Below are positions 1 to 9,383 of a DNA stretch of 64,000 nucleotides, piece by piece. Source of the stretch: Roseovarius sp. MMSF_3350. GTDB taxonomy: Bacteria; Pseudomonadota; Alphaproteobacteria; Rhodobacterales; Rhodobacteraceae. The DNA lies in the NCBI RefSeq assembly GCF_030733425.1, contig NZ_JASHIZ010000008.1, positions 1 through 64,000 on the forward strand, read 5' to 3'. A program made the translations under genes and the position numbers. Under the pieces are notes generated by a model. That model saw only the letters and a list, made by a program, of their open reading frames with translations. It did not search any database and was not told the origin of the DNA. Positions within the stretch are counted from its first letter, which is position 1. Each line of letters opens with the position of its first letter.

Positions 1-113
1 TCCGGGGCGCGCGCTTCTGGCCTGACGGGGACACATGGCCGATACCACTTGCAAAGTCGCACCCGGCGTCACGCGATGGCCGATGCCCATGAGCGGGGCC
101 TCGGGACGTTGCC

Positions 114-998
114 ATGTTTGAGTTCTGCACCGACCCTTCCGTGCTGGGCGATGTTCAGTGGCTGGCCTGCTACCTGACCACGGCCAAGCACGCCAATCTC
201 TATTTCGCCGTCGGACTGGTGCTGGTGTTGCTGGCAATCACGGCGCCGACCGCTCTGGCGTTCGGCTTTGCCGCCGCCTCGGCCGCGCGGTCGAAATTCC
301 GCCCGCTCGCTTGGGTGGCGCATGGCTATATCAACCTGGTGCGCGGCGTGCCCGACACGGCGTTTTTTCTCTTTTTCATCATCGCGCTCGACCAGGGCTT
401 CGAATGGGTCCGGCACAAGGTCAGGTGCCCGGACTGGGACGCACCGATCCGGCAAGGTAATGACTTCATCGTCTGCCAAGCGGCCAAACTGCCCCTGGGC
501 GAGGCCGATCAGTGGGTGCACGAGATCTACGGCTTTTTCCTCGCCGTTCTTACTTTTTCCATCGTCTTCGGCGCCTTTGCCGGCAACGTGCTTTACGGCG
601 CCATGCGCGCCGTGCCCCGCGCACAGATGGAAACTGCCGAAGCCTACGGCATGACACCGCGCCAGAGCTTCTGGCGCATTCTCGTCCCGCAGATGTGGAT
701 CTACGCCCTGCCCGGCCTCAGTAACGTGTGGATGGTGCTGACCAAGGCGACGCCGCTGCTGTTCCTGCTGGGCGTCGAGGATATCGTCTATTGGGCGCGG
801 GAACTGGCCGGGACGGCCCTGCCGAAGTTCACCGATTACCCGCATGGCGACTGGCGCATGTGGTATTTCCTGGCGCTGCTGGTCTTCTACCTTGGCCTGA
901 CGCGGGTGTCCGAGATCGTGCTCGACCGGCTGATGATCAAGCTGTCGCACGGTCAGGCCACCACGGGCGGCGAAGCCCTGCGAAAGGCGGCGGCGTGA
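114..998 (+). CDS. Polar amino-acid ABC transporter permease (HisM/GlnP-type), first subunit
   Basis: This 294-residue polytopic inner-membrane protein belongs to the permease family of polar amino-acid ABC importers. Hydrophobic segments lie near residues 30-55, 80-92, 140-157, 195-220 and 248-263. The cytoplasmic EAA loop that contacts the ATPase is visible around residues 158-190 (YGAMRAVP then ETAEAYGM). A long insert between the second and third membrane segments carries two cysteines. The gene overlaps the next permease by an ATGA stop/start, so the two are probably translated together as a heterodimer. The ATPase and binding protein would lie upstream of the window; bases 2-25 read as a possible end of a preceding frame (…RALLA, stop). 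Substrate is not determinable here. Confidence 0.85.
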   Translation: MFEFCTDPSVLGDVQWLACYLTTAKHANLYFAVGLVLVLLAITAPTALAFGFAAASAARSKFRPLAWVAHGYINLVRGVPDTAFFLFFIIALDQGFEWVRHKVRCPDWDAPIRQGNDFIVCQAAKLPLGEADQWVHEIYGFFLAVLTFSIVFGAFAGNVLYGAMRAVPRAQMETAEAYGMTPRQSFWRILVPQMWIYALPGLSNVWMVLTKATPLLFLLGVEDIVYWARELAGTALPKFTDYPHGDWRMWYFLALLVFYLGLTRVSEIVLDRLMIKLSHGQATTGGEALRKAAA

Positions 999-1804
999 TG
1001 AGTTGCTGGCAGACCATCCAGGATTACGGGCTGCGCTCCATCGGGCTGGGAGAACGCCTGCTGCCGCGCGAGGACTTTACCCTCTGCCAGCAGGTCACGC
1101 TGATCGGCTCCGGCATGATCTGGAACATCTATTTCGGCGTTCTGGCGATCATCCTCGGCTTTGGCCTCGCCACGGTGGTGGCCGTGGGCAAGGCCTCGCC
1201 CAACCGCCTGCTGCAAAAGCCCTCGGCCTGGTTCATCTACATTTTCCGGGGCTCGCCGCTCTTCATACAATTCTTCTTTGCTTACGCGGCCTTCCTGAAC
1301 CTCAAATCCGTCTACCCGGCCTTCGACCCGTTCACCGCCGCCTGGCTGGGCGCGTTGATCGTGCTTTTCCTCAACACGGCCGCCTATTCCGGCGAGATCT
1401 TCTATGGCGCGCTGCGCTCTATCCCAAAGGGCGAGGTCGAGGCGGCCGATGCCTACGGGTTCTCGGGGTTCACCCGGTTCCGGCGGATCATTTGGCCCAC
1501 CATGCTGCGACTGGCCTGGCCCGCCTACACCAACGAGGCGATCTTCCTGTTTCACGCCACCACGCTGGTCTTCTTCTCGGCCTTTCCGGCGTGGCAACAG
1601 CGGGGCGACGCGCTTTATTACGCGAACTACTTTGCGGACAAGACCTTCAACCCTTTCGTGCCCTACCCGATCCTGGCGGGGTATTTCATCCTGCTGACAC
1701 TGGTGGTGATCTCGATCTTCGGGCTGGTGAACCGGCGGCTGAACCGTCACCTGCCACAGGAACGGCGCGCCAGGATGCGTTTTCGCCCGACCTTAATTCG
1801 CTGA
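998..1804 (+). CDS. Polar amino-acid ABC transporter permease, second subunit
   Basis: A 268-residue permease partner of the preceding gene. The ATG overlaps the upstream stop (ATGA at 995-1000), which fixes this start rather than the longer open frame beginning at 728. It has the family's FRGSPLFIQ segment (about residues 84-92) and an EAA loop around residues 128-160 (GALRSIPKGE then AADAYGFSG). Hydrophobic segments flank these. Together the two genes would form the membrane channel of an importer for polar or basic amino acids. The neighbouring polyamine/gamma-glutamyl genes starting at 7.9 kb make a nitrogen-source substrate plausible, but that is inference. Confidence 0.85.
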   Translation: MSCWQTIQDYGLRSIGLGERLLPREDFTLCQQVTLIGSGMIWNIYFGVLAIILGFGLATVVAVGKASPNRLLQKPSAWFIYIFRGSPLFIQFFFAYAAFLNLKSVYPAFDPFTAAWLGALIVLFLNTAAYSGEIFYGALRSIPKGEVEAADAYGFSGFTRFRRIIWPTMLRLAWPAYTNEAIFLFHATTLVFFSAFPAWQQRGDALYYANYFADKTFNPFVPYPILAGYFILLTLVVISIFGLVNRRLNRHLPQERRARMRFRPTLIR

Positions 1805-1861
1805 GACCGGCAGCACGCACGAAAAAGCCTGCCTGAGCTGCGCGCCCGCCCTAAGAGCACC

Positions 1862-2659
1862 CTAGCGAGGGTCGTCCTTCCGCTCGCGCGCCTTCATGTC
1901 CCGCATCGCCCGGTCCCACTGGCGCGGACCGAGCAACTTGCGAAAGGCCCGCTCCAACTCAGCCGTGCCATTGCGTTCGTACCAGCGCCCGTGTGCGATG
2001 ATCACGCGCCGCGCGCCCCAGCCGACGATGGTCTCGATATCCTCGGCAAAGGCCTCCTTGTCACGAAATGTCCAGCGGATCAGGGGCGGTGTCTTGCCAT
2101 CGCTGTCGTCGATGCCGTTCAGCCAAACGAATGGCCGGCAGCGCGCGGGCAGCTTGTCGGTCTCGAAGGCTTCGATCAAGTCGGTCAGGATCGTCGTGGT
2201 AGAGGCCTTATGGTGGAAAATCATCTCCTTGTGCGTCCGGCTGCCGCGCACCAGGAGCTGGTCGATCTGTCCATTCCAAGGGGCCTCTGCCGCGCGGGGC
2301 ATTAGTTCCTGCCCTTTTGGCAAACAGATCCCAAGCTTTGCTGCACGTTCATGCGTACCGGGTGCAGACCAGAAAGCCGCATCGGGATAGGCCTCAGCCC
2401 ATTCGGGAATGTGCAGAAAATGAAACTGGTTGGGTGCAATCAGGTGCCGCACCGGCCCCAGCACCGCCAGCGCCTCCTGCAAATCGTCAGTGACCGGGGT
2501 CGGAGAATGCACCCACAGGTCGTCATTCTCCAGTTGGATCACCGTGGCCCGGGTGGGAAAGGGAAAGCCCATCACCGTCACCGGCGCACCGTCGATGATC
2601 CAGATGCGGTCGGCCACGGGTTTGAGCACGTTCAACGGCTCGTACCCCGTGGCCGTCAC
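1862..2659 (-). CDS. DUF4336 domain-containing protein
   Basis: A 265-residue soluble protein that I recognise as the DUF4336 family, a poorly characterised group with a metallo-beta-lactamase-like look. Visible features are DLWVHSPTPV near residue 47, APNQFHFLHIPEW near 95, and IIAHGRW near 219, spaced as in MBL-fold proteins but without a clear HxHxDH motif. The start is GTG (2657-2659), preceded on the coding strand by AAGG and set five bases after the stop of the cyclophilin gene. The two are therefore likely co-transcribed. Function unknown. Confidence 0.7.
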   Translation of the reverse strand: MTATGYEPLNVLKPVADRIWIIDGAPVTVMGFPFPTRATVIQLENDDLWVHSPTPVTDDLQEALAVLGPVRHLIAPNQFHFLHIPEWAEAYPDAAFWSAPGTHERAAKLGICLPKGQELMPRAAEAPWNGQIDQLLVRGSRTHKEMIFHHKASTTTILTDLIEAFETDKLPARCRPFVWLNGIDDSDGKTPPLIRWTFRDKEAFAEDIETIVGWGARRVIIAHGRWYERNGTAELERAFRKLLGPRQWDRAMRDMKARERKDDPR

Positions 2660-2664
2660 GCGCC

Positions 2665-3210
2665 TTACTCCGTGACCGTGACAGACACCATGCGGTCCGG
2701 CTCGCCGATAACGGCACCGTTGGGGCCTTCACCGCGCTTGATGTCGTCCAGCACGTCCAGCCCTTCGGTCACGCGTCCCACGACGGTGTATTCCCCGTCA
2801 AGGAACGGGCCCGGCGCGAACATGATGAAGAATTGGCTGTTGGCGCTGTCCGGGCTCTGGCTGCGTGCCATGCCCACAACACCCCGGTCAAAGGTGATGT
2901 CCGAGAACTCGGCGGCCAGGTCCGGGCGATCGCTGCCGCCGCGGCCGGCCATGGACATGTCGCCGCCCATCTTGCCGAACTCGACGTCGCCTGTCTGGGC
3001 CATGAAGCCATCGATCACGCGGTGGAAAACCACGTTGTCATAGGCGCCTTCGCGGGCCAGTTCGGTGATCTGTTCGACATGACCGGGCGCCACGTCCTCC
3101 AGCAGGTCGACCTTGATCGTTCCGTTGGCCTCGCCCGCGACCTCGATTTCAAGGCCGGTGGCCAGCGCCGGAGCGGCCAGAATGGTGAAGAGTGCAGAAA
3201 GCTTAAGCAT
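2665..3210 (-). CDS. Exported cyclophilin-type peptidyl-prolyl isomerase
   Basis: A 181-residue cyclophilin. It begins with a Sec signal peptide (MLKLSALFTILAAPALA), so it should act in the periplasm on cis-trans isomerisation of prolyl bonds. Cyclophilin hallmarks are FHRVIDGFMAQTGD (about 60-73) and NSQFFIMF (about 124-131). Its ATG overlaps the stop of the cytoplasmic paralogue by eight bases (3203-3210), giving a coupled pair of the same fold in two compartments. The compact single-domain form is typical of bacterial PpiA/PpiB proteins. Confidence 0.9.
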   Translation of the reverse strand: MLKLSALFTILAAPALATGLEIEVAGEANGTIKVDLLEDVAPGHVEQITELAREGAYDNVVFHRVIDGFMAQTGDVEFGKMGGDMSMAGRGGSDRPDLAAEFSDITFDRGVVGMARSQSPDSANSQFFIMFAPGPFLDGEYTVVGRVTEGLDVLDDIKRGEGPNGAVIGEPDRMVSVTVTE

Positions 3211-3709
3211 CGGCGGCCACCTTTACGCTGATCATCCGATCGGGGCTCGCGGGTGGCTCGCCGCGGGTGATGGAGTCGACATGCTCCATGCCGTCGATGA
3301 CCCGGCCATAGACCGTGTATTGCCGGTTGAGGAAATGGTTGTCAGAGAAGTTGATGAAGAACTGGCTGTTGGCACTGTCCGGGTTCTGGCTGCGCGCGGC
3401 GCCCAGCGTGCCGCGGTCGTGCGGTACGCCCGAGAACTCTGCCTTGAGATTGGGCAGATCGCTGCCCCCCGTACCCGCCATGCGAAGGTTGAAATCGTTT
3501 TCCATGTTGCCGTTGGCCACGTCGCCGGTCTGGGCCATGAAGCCGTCGATCACCCGGTGGAAGGCCACGTTGTCGTACTGACCAGACCGCGCCAGTTCCT
3601 TCATGCGTTCGCAATGGCCCGGGGCCACGTCGGGCAGCAGCTCGATCGTCACGGTGCCGTCCTTCAGCTCCATCAGGATCGTGTTCTCGGGGTCTTTGAT
3701 CTCGGCCAT
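3203..3709 (-). CDS. Cytoplasmic cyclophilin-type peptidyl-prolyl isomerase
   Basis: A 168-residue single-domain cyclophilin without a signal peptide. Family residues are FHRVIDGFMAQTGD (50-63), the GTGGSDLP segment (79-86) and NSQFFINF (114-121). The ATG at 3709 is chosen because cyclophilin similarity starts there and a purine-rich GGAGG lies just upstream on the coding strand. The longer open frame to 4183 runs antisense through pgk and is not credible. The gene is transcribed divergently from pgk and is followed, with overlap, by an exported paralogue. Confidence 0.9.
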   Translation of the reverse strand: MAEIKDPENTILMELKDGTVTIELLPDVAPGHCERMKELARSGQYDNVAFHRVIDGFMAQTGDVANGNMENDFNLRMAGTGGSDLPNLKAEFSGVPHDRGTLGAARSQNPDSANSQFFINFSDNHFLNRQYTVYGRVIDGMEHVDSITRGEPPASPDRMISVKVAADA

Positions 3710-3839
3710 CCGGGGCCTCCTTTTTGACTTGGGCTGGGCAATACCTAGGCGCTTGGGCCGGGATTGCCAAGCCAGAGCTTGACGCCCCTGCAAGGTCGCG
3801 CCAAAAGGCCCGCGACTGGCATCCGTGGGAGGGATCGTG

Positions 3840-5024
3840 ATGGGCTGGAAGACGCTTGATGACATGGACCTGGACGGCAAGACGGTGCTGACGCGGGTCG
3901 ACATCAACGTGCCCGTCGAGAACGGACGTGTCACCGATGCCACGCGGCTGGAGCGGATCAAGCCCACCATTGACGCGATCCTTGCCGCGGGCGGCAAGCC
4001 CTTGCTGCTGGCGCATTTCGGACGGCCCAAGGGCAAGGTCGTGGACGAGATGTCGCTGCGCCAGGTGGTCCCCGCCCTGCAAGAAGCCACAGGCCACAGC
4101 GTACAGTTCATCGAAACGCTGGAGGGGGCCGAGAACCCCACCGCAGAGGCCAAGTCGGCCGAGGTCCTGCTGCTTGAAAACATCCGTTTTCACCCGGGCG
4201 AAGAGGCGAACGACCCCGATTTCGCCGCGCGCCTTGCGGGCCTTGGCGACGTTTATTGCAACGATGCCTTCTCTGCCGCGCACCGCGCCCATGCCTCGAC
4301 CGAGGCGCTGGCCCGCCACCTGCCCGCCTGTGCCGGTCGGTTGATGCAGGCGGAGCTGTCGGCGCTGGAAGCCGCTCTTGGACGACCCGAGCGCCCGTTG
4401 GTGGCGGTCGTGGGCGGGGCCAAGGTCTCGACCAAGCTGGACCTTCTGGGAAACCTTGTCGAGAAGGTGGACAAGCTGGTGATCGGCGGCGGGATGGCGA
4501 ACACATTCCTTGCCGCACAGGGCCTGAGCGTCGGCAAGTCACTGTGCGAGCACGATATGGCCGGCACCGCACGCCAGATCATGGTCAAGGCCGGCGGCGC
4601 GGGCTGCGAAATCCTGCTGCCTGCCGACGTGGTGGTCGCCGAGGAGTTCCGCGCCGGTGCCGCGCACCGGACCGTGCCCGCCCACGCCTGCCCTGAGGAT
4701 GCGATGATCCTGGATGCCGGGCCACAGGCCGTCGCCCGGATCACCGCCGCTTTCGATACCGCGCGGACACTGATCTGGAATGGCCCCCTGGGCGCGTTCG
4801 AGATCGAGCCCTTCGATGCGGCCACCAACACCGCAGCCGCCCATGCCGCCCAGCGCAGCCGCGACGGAAAGCTGACATCGGTCGCAGGCGGCGGCGACAC
4901 TGTGGCGGCCCTCAACCAAGCGGGCGCGGCCGAGGATTTCACCTATATTTCCACCGCCGGTGGCGCGTTCCTTGAGTGGATGGAAGGCAAGACCCTGCCT
5001 GGTGTGGCGGCTTTGGGTGGTTGA
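3840..5024 (+). CDS. pgk: Phosphoglycerate kinase
   Basis: A 394-residue cytoplasmic enzyme of glycolysis/gluconeogenesis that transfers phosphate between 1,3-bisphosphoglycerate and ADP. Substrate-binding motifs are RVDINVP (19-25), HFGRP (59-63) and ENIRFHPGE (113-121). The nucleotide-side motifs are [10 protein letters not shown] (190-199) and GGGDTV (about 350). Length is normal. The ATG at 3840 is preceded by GGGAGGGA at 3828-3835, so I prefer it over the GTG at 3825. A class I aldolase follows two genes downstream, grouping central carbon genes. Confidence 0.97.
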   Translation: MGWKTLDDMDLDGKTVLTRVDINVPVENGRVTDATRLERIKPTIDAILAAGGKPLLLAHFGRPKGKVVDEMSLRQVVPALQEATGHSVQFIETLEGAENPTAEAKSAEVLLLENIRFHPGEEANDPDFAARLAGLGDVYCNDAFSAAHRAHASTEALARHLPACAGRLMQAELSALEAALGRPERPLVAVVGGAKVSTKLDLLGNLVEKVDKLVIGGGMANTFLAAQGLSVGKSLCEHDMAGTARQIMVKAGGAGCEILLPADVVVAEEFRAGAAHRTVPAHACPEDAMILDAGPQAVARITAAFDTARTLIWNGPLGAFEIEPFDAATNTAAAHAAQRSRDGKLTSVAGGGDTVAALNQAGAAEDFTYISTAGGAFLEWMEGKTLPGVAALGG

Positions 5025-5145
5025 CTTCTTCCTCGCCCCACACAGGCGCCGTGACCGCTTTTAAAAGGTATGGATTCCCGGACTGTGGTATCTGTTGATG
5101 CGGGCCTAGCCTGCCCGCAGCACGATTTCACCGGGGGAGCCCATC

Positions 5146-6744
5146 ATGCGCCGTTTCACATCTGCCATCGCCGCCGTACTTTGCTTCGGCCTTGCCACGC
5201 CGTGCAGCGCCGAAGGCGACCCGAAGCCGGGCCTGCTTGACCTGATTACCGTCGACAGGATCGCCGAAAGTCTCGCCAGTGTGGCCATTTCGGCGCTGCG
5301 CACGCAGATGGAGGTCGAGTACGAGCATCTGCAGACCGATATCCTGCGCGGCACCGTGGCCCTGACCGGCGTGACCCTGCGCCCGCAACTGCCGCATGAC
5401 CGCGCCCGTCAGTGCGAGATCACGGTGCAGCGCATCAGCGTCGATCTGGGCCAGCCGGCGGCGGCGTTCGGCGTGGCGACGATTTCAAGCACGATGGTCG
5501 GGGCGAATGCCGCCATCGCCTGTGTGCCGCGCGATGTGGGGCTTGGCCTGCGTTCGGCCGGGTACAACGCGATCGAGGTGGACCGCCTGACCTACGAGGC
5601 CGAATACGTGCACAGCACCGGCGAGATTCGGGTCAACGGCTCGGCCGCGGTCAATGAGCTTGCGATCCTCGATCTCGCGGCGGCAGGGGCGGTCCTGCCG
5701 CGGCTGGACCAGTTCGGCCTGCCGGGCGATCCGGCGGTCCGCGTGCGCCGCGCTGTCGTGGGCCTGCAGGACCAGGGCGGCTGGGAGCGGCTGTCGTCGC
5801 TCATCCCCGAGAACCTGCGCCAGCCCGAGGTGATCCAGAGTCTTGGAACCGAAGAGCTGACCAACATGCTCAGCAACAACGGGACCCGCGCCCTGACCGC
5901 GACCGAACGGCGGTTTATCGACGACCTGATGAACCATGTCGCGGATTTCGTGCGCGACCCCGGCGAGATCACCATCGAGGCGCAGCTTCCCGCCAGCGGC
6001 ATCGTGCTGGAACCCGAGATTTACGAGAGACCCGAAGAGCTCTTGCAAGCGCTGGCGCCCGATGCCCGAACCGCGTCCATCGCCCGGGCGAACTTGATGG
6101 GCGCCGACACGTTGGGGCGGCTTGATGAAGGCGATGTCAGCGCGACGGAACGTCTCGACATCGCAAAGGCGCTGTTACAGGGCGACGGCGTGCCGCGCAC
6201 CGAGGCGCTGGTGCCGGATATCCTGGCTCCCCTGCTGGTCGAAGGTGGCGCCGAGGCGCCCGAGGCGGCGCTTCTGACCGCTCAGGCGCAGGCGGCGACC
6301 GATCCCGCCGCAGCCTACCAGAACACGCTGACCGCCGCGGCGGGGCGGCAGCCGGGGGCAATTGCCATGCTCGACCGGCTGGAAGAACGGCTGACCACGA
6401 CGCAGGTCCTGGCGGCACAGGACGCGCATATCGAGATGCAGCCGAGCGCGCCGGCCCTGCCGGCAGGGAATGACATCCGTGCCGTGCGCTCGCAGGCACT
6501 GGCTTATTTCACCGGGCTTGGCGCGCCGCGTTCTTACCGACAGGCCTACTATTTCGCCCTGCTTGCCGAAGCGGCGGGCGATATCGGCGCCCGCCCCTTG
6601 CGCGAGGATATCGAGAACCGCTTTGCGAACCGCGGGTTGGATGTGGGTGCGACGTGGCAGGCGCTGAGGACCGAGGTGCAGACCCGGGCGCTGACCGATT
6701 GGATCGAGAGCGACCTCGCGGACCGGTATTCGGCGGCGGACTGA
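5146..6744 (+). CDS. Large exported protein of unknown function
   Basis: A 532-residue protein with a clear signal peptide ending near residue 23 (…GLATPCSA). The first third contains repeated hydrophobic/polar strands (for example GTVALTGVTLRP), reminiscent of beta-rich envelope proteins. The last third is alanine-rich and helical. A segment near 450-500 (ALAYFTGLGAPRSYRQAYYFALLAEAAGD) looks like a Sel1/TPR-type helical pair. The start is supported by GGGGGAG 7-10 bases upstream. It stands alone between pgk and the aldolase. I cannot name a family or function; a periplasmic structural or assembly role is only a guess. Confidence 0.75.
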   Translation: MRRFTSAIAAVLCFGLATPCSAEGDPKPGLLDLITVDRIAESLASVAISALRTQMEVEYEHLQTDILRGTVALTGVTLRPQLPHDRARQCEITVQRISVDLGQPAAAFGVATISSTMVGANAAIACVPRDVGLGLRSAGYNAIEVDRLTYEAEYVHSTGEIRVNGSAAVNELAILDLAAAGAVLPRLDQFGLPGDPAVRVRRAVVGLQDQGGWERLSSLIPENLRQPEVIQSLGTEELTNMLSNNGTRALTATERRFIDDLMNHVADFVRDPGEITIEAQLPASGIVLEPEIYERPEELLQALAPDARTASIARANLMGADTLGRLDEGDVSATERLDIAKALLQGDGVPRTEALVPDILAPLLVEGGAEAPEAALLTAQAQAATDPAAAYQNTLTAAAGRQPGAIAMLDRLEERLTTTQVLAAQDAHIEMQPSAPALPAGNDIRAVRSQALAYFTGLGAPRSYRQAYYFALLAEAAGDIGARPLREDIENRFANRGLDVGATWQALRTEVQTRALTDWIESDLADRYSAAD

Positions 6745-6878
6745 CGGTTGCACAAGCTTGCGGCGGTGGGCGCGCGATGTTCGCGCAGCCCCGCCGCCTT
6801 GGCGTCACCGAGCATTGCGCGGCGAGCGGCCCTCACGTATGAAACGGGAAAATCTTATCTACCGGCAAGAGGGTTGGC

Positions 6879-7772
6879 ATGTCGAAGGCGGAACAAACGG
6901 AGCAGATGCGCGCGGGACAAGGGTTTATCGCGGCGCTGGACCAGTCGGGCGGCTCGACCCCCAAGGCGCTGCGGCTTTATGGCGTCGAGGAAGACGCCTA
7001 CAGCTCGGACGAAGAAATGTTCGACCTTGTCCACGACATGCGGACCCGCATCGCACAGGCGCCGGCCTTTACCGGCGACAAGGTGCTGGGCGCGATCCTT
7101 TTCGAGATGACCATGGACCGCGAGATGGGCGGGAAGCCCTCGGCGCAATACATGTGGGAAGAGCGTGGCGTGGTGCCATTCTTGAAGGTTGACAAGGGCT
7201 TGGCGGACGAGGCGGACGGCGTTCAACTGATGAAGCCGATCCCGGATCTTGAAAGCCTGTTGGGCCGGGCCAATGACGCGGGCATCTTCGGCACCAAGAT
7301 GCGGTCGGTGATCAACGCGGCCTCCCGCTCGGGCATTGCCGCCGTGGTGGACCAGCAATTCGAGATCGGCAACATCATCCTCGATCACGGGCTGGTGCCG
7401 ATCATCGAGCCGGAGGTCACGATTTCAATCGATGACAAGGCGGAGGCTGAAACGATCCTGCGCGACGAGATTGCAAGACAGCTCGACACCCTGCCCGAGG
7501 GGCGCGAGGTGATGTTGAAGCTGACGCTGCCCGAGACACCGAACCACTACAAGGCGCTGGTGGATCATCCCCGGGTGCTGCGGGTCGTGGCGCTGTCGGG
7601 CGGCTACAGCCGGGAGGAGGCCAATGACCGGCTGGCGAAGAACACCGGCATGATCGCAAGTTTCTCTCGCGCGCTGACCGAAGGGCTGTCGGCCCAGCAA
7701 TCTGACGCGGAGTTCAATGACACGATCGCGGCGTCGATCGACAGCATCCATCGGGCGTCAGTTTCCGGGTAA
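6879..7772 (+). CDS. Class I fructose-bisphosphate aldolase
   Basis: A 297-residue aldolase of the bacterial class I (Schiff-base, metal-independent) type, interconverting fructose 1,6-bisphosphate with glyceraldehyde 3-phosphate and dihydroxyacetone phosphate. Recognisable segments are [17 protein letters not shown] (12-28), PFLKVDKGL (about 98-106) and LVPIIEPEV (about 171-179). The ATG is preceded by AGAGGG. With pgk just upstream this makes a small set of triose-phosphate genes, although a 1.9-kb unrelated gene separates them. Confidence 0.88.
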   Translation: MSKAEQTEQMRAGQGFIAALDQSGGSTPKALRLYGVEEDAYSSDEEMFDLVHDMRTRIAQAPAFTGDKVLGAILFEMTMDREMGGKPSAQYMWEERGVVPFLKVDKGLADEADGVQLMKPIPDLESLLGRANDAGIFGTKMRSVINAASRSGIAAVVDQQFEIGNIILDHGLVPIIEPEVTISIDDKAEAETILRDEIARQLDTLPEGREVMLKLTLPETPNHYKALVDHPRVLRVVALSGGYSREEANDRLAKNTGMIASFSRALTEGLSAQQSDAEFNDTIAASIDSIHRASVSG

Positions 7773-7862
7773 ACCCTTGGAATTGAGTATTTCTAGCAAG
7801 AAAAAGGCGGGCGGTCGAATGTATCTGGCCCCCCGCTTTATTCTTGGATAAAGAAACGCTTC

Positions 7863-9179
7863 ATGGACCTTTCGACCTACCAGACCTTTCGCGTGGCGGC
7901 GTGCGACCTTAACGGGCGCATGCGCGGCAAGCGCGTGCCCGGCGACTATGCCAGCAAGCTGGAGAAAGGCGCGGTGCGGATGCCGATCTCGGCGCTGAAC
8001 CTCGATATCTTCGGGGCCGACATCGAGGACAGCCCGCTGGTGTTCGAAACCGGCGACGCCGATGGCATCCTGTTGCCCACCGGGCGCGGCGCCCTGCCCC
8101 TGCCCTGGCTGGAAACCGAGCAGCCGCTGGTGCCGATGGCGATGTATCACGAGGATGGCCGCCCCTTTGAGGGCGACCCGCGCCATGCCCTGGACGCCGT
8201 ACTGGCGCGCTATGCCAAGCGGGGATGGCGCGTGGTGGCCGCGACCGAGCTGGAATTCACCCTGGTCGATGACAGTGACGATACGCTCAGCCCGGTTAAG
8301 AACCCCCTAACGGGCCGTGAAATCGGGTCGGAAGAGATCCTGTCGATGGCGCAGCTGGACCTCTTTGACCCCTTCCTGTCAGAGCTTTACGACGCCTGTG
8401 CCGCCATGGGCATCCCGGCGCAGACCATGACCAGCGAAAGCGGTGTGGGGCAGTTCGAGATCACGCTGAACCACCAGGATGCGATGCGCGCGGCTGACGA
8501 TACGTGGCTGTTCAAGCGGCTCATTCGCAACCTGGCGCGCAACCACGGCTTTGCCGCGACCTTCATGGCCAAGCCCTTTGCCGACGATGCGGGCAACGGG
8601 ATGCACCTGCATTTCTCGGTCTGGGACGAGGATGGAAAGAACGTCTTTGACAATGGCGGGGACGAGGGAACATCCCTTTTGAAACAAGCGGTCGCGGGGT
8701 GCATCGCGGCGATGCGGGAAAGCACGCTGCTGTTTGCGCCACATGCCAACAGCTATGACAGGTTGGTGCCGGGGGCCCATGCGCCGACGGGGGTGGCCTG
8801 GGCCTATGAGAACCGCACGGCGGCCATTCGGGTGCCCGGCGGCAGCCCCAAGGCGCGGCGGATCGAGCACCGCGTGGCGGGCGGCGATACGAACCCCTAC
8901 CTGACCTTTGCGGGCGTGATGGGTGCGGCCCTGACGGGCATCGAGGACGGGCTGGAGCCGCCCGAGCCGATCACCGGAAATGCCTATGATCTCAACCTCT
9001 TGCAGCTTTGCGAAGATTGGGAGAGTGCCATCGACCTGTTCGAGCAGGCGCCCATATTGGCGCGCGTTTTCACGCCGATGCTGATCGAGAACCTGGTGAT
9101 GACCAAGCGGCAGGAACTGGCGCTTTTCGCAGAGTTGGACGCGGCGGAGCACTGGAAAATCTATCTGGAGACGGTCTGA
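7863..9179 (+). CDS. Glutamine synthetase-family ligase, probable gamma-glutamylpolyamine synthetase
   Basis: A 438-residue glutamine-synthetase-fold enzyme. Motifs are ESGVGQFEITLNH (about 195-207), the ATP/metal segment GNGMHLHFS (about 239-247) and the glutamate-binding NRTAAIRVPGG (about 315-325). The divergent N-terminus and the neighbours (second GS-like gene, class I amidotransferase, PuuB-like oxidase) suggest it glutamylates an amine or polyamine rather than making glutamine; this is inference from context. It ends 205 bp before the next gene, in a gap holding candidate operator repeats. Confidence 0.82.
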   Translation: MDLSTYQTFRVAACDLNGRMRGKRVPGDYASKLEKGAVRMPISALNLDIFGADIEDSPLVFETGDADGILLPTGRGALPLPWLETEQPLVPMAMYHEDGRPFEGDPRHALDAVLARYAKRGWRVVAATELEFTLVDDSDDTLSPVKNPLTGREIGSEEILSMAQLDLFDPFLSELYDACAAMGIPAQTMTSESGVGQFEITLNHQDAMRAADDTWLFKRLIRNLARNHGFAATFMAKPFADDAGNGMHLHFSVWDEDGKNVFDNGGDEGTSLLKQAVAGCIAAMRESTLLFAPHANSYDRLVPGAHAPTGVAWAYENRTAAIRVPGGSPKARRIEHRVAGGDTNPYLTFAGVMGAALTGIEDGLEPPEPITGNAYDLNLLQLCEDWESAIDLFEQAPILARVFTPMLIENLVMTKRQELALFAELDAAEHWKIYLETV

Positions 9180-9209
9180 GCGACTCAAATGTTAATGCCA
9201 CAATCCCGC

Positions 9210-9253
9210 GTCGGTATTTCGTCGGTATCCGGGTGGTATCGCGTCGGTCATTT
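9210..9253. repeat. Four 11-bp direct repeats upstream of the amidotransferase operon
   Basis: Units starting at 9210, 9221, 9232 and 9243 share GTCGGTAT, GTCGGTAT, GGTGGTAT and GTCGGTCA as their first eight bases. The spacing is exactly 11 bp, so all units face nearly the same side of the helix. They lie 130-175 bp before the amidotransferase start. Tandem 11-bp direct repeats are the known binding format of OmpR/PhoB-type response regulators; whether that applies here is unknown. Confidence 0.5.
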
Positions 9254-9357
9254 TCTCAAATCGAAATCGTTAACGTGCCGGACCCGCGGAGCCCGTGGCG
9301 TGGGCGCCGGAAATGGCCTAGAACGACCTTGAACGGGCCGTTTGGCTCGGCTAGCGT

Positions 9358-9373
9358 AAATTTGATCAAATTT
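9358..9373. promoter_or_regulatory. Perfect 16-bp palindrome AAATTTGATCAAATTT, candidate operator
   Basis: The sequence is fully self-complementary and AT-rich in a GC-rich region. It ends ten bases before the ATG of the amidotransferase gene, where a bound repressor would block transcription or translation initiation. The nearest encoded regulators are two LysR genes at 14.3 and 17.5 kb. The binding protein is unknown. Confidence 0.5.
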
Positions 9374-9383
9374 CTGGTGTGAC

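Noticed and set aside
9358..9373. FNR/CRP-type site from the TTTGATCAAA core
   Set aside because: An FNR box needs TTGAT-N4-ATCAA; the spacing here does not fit.
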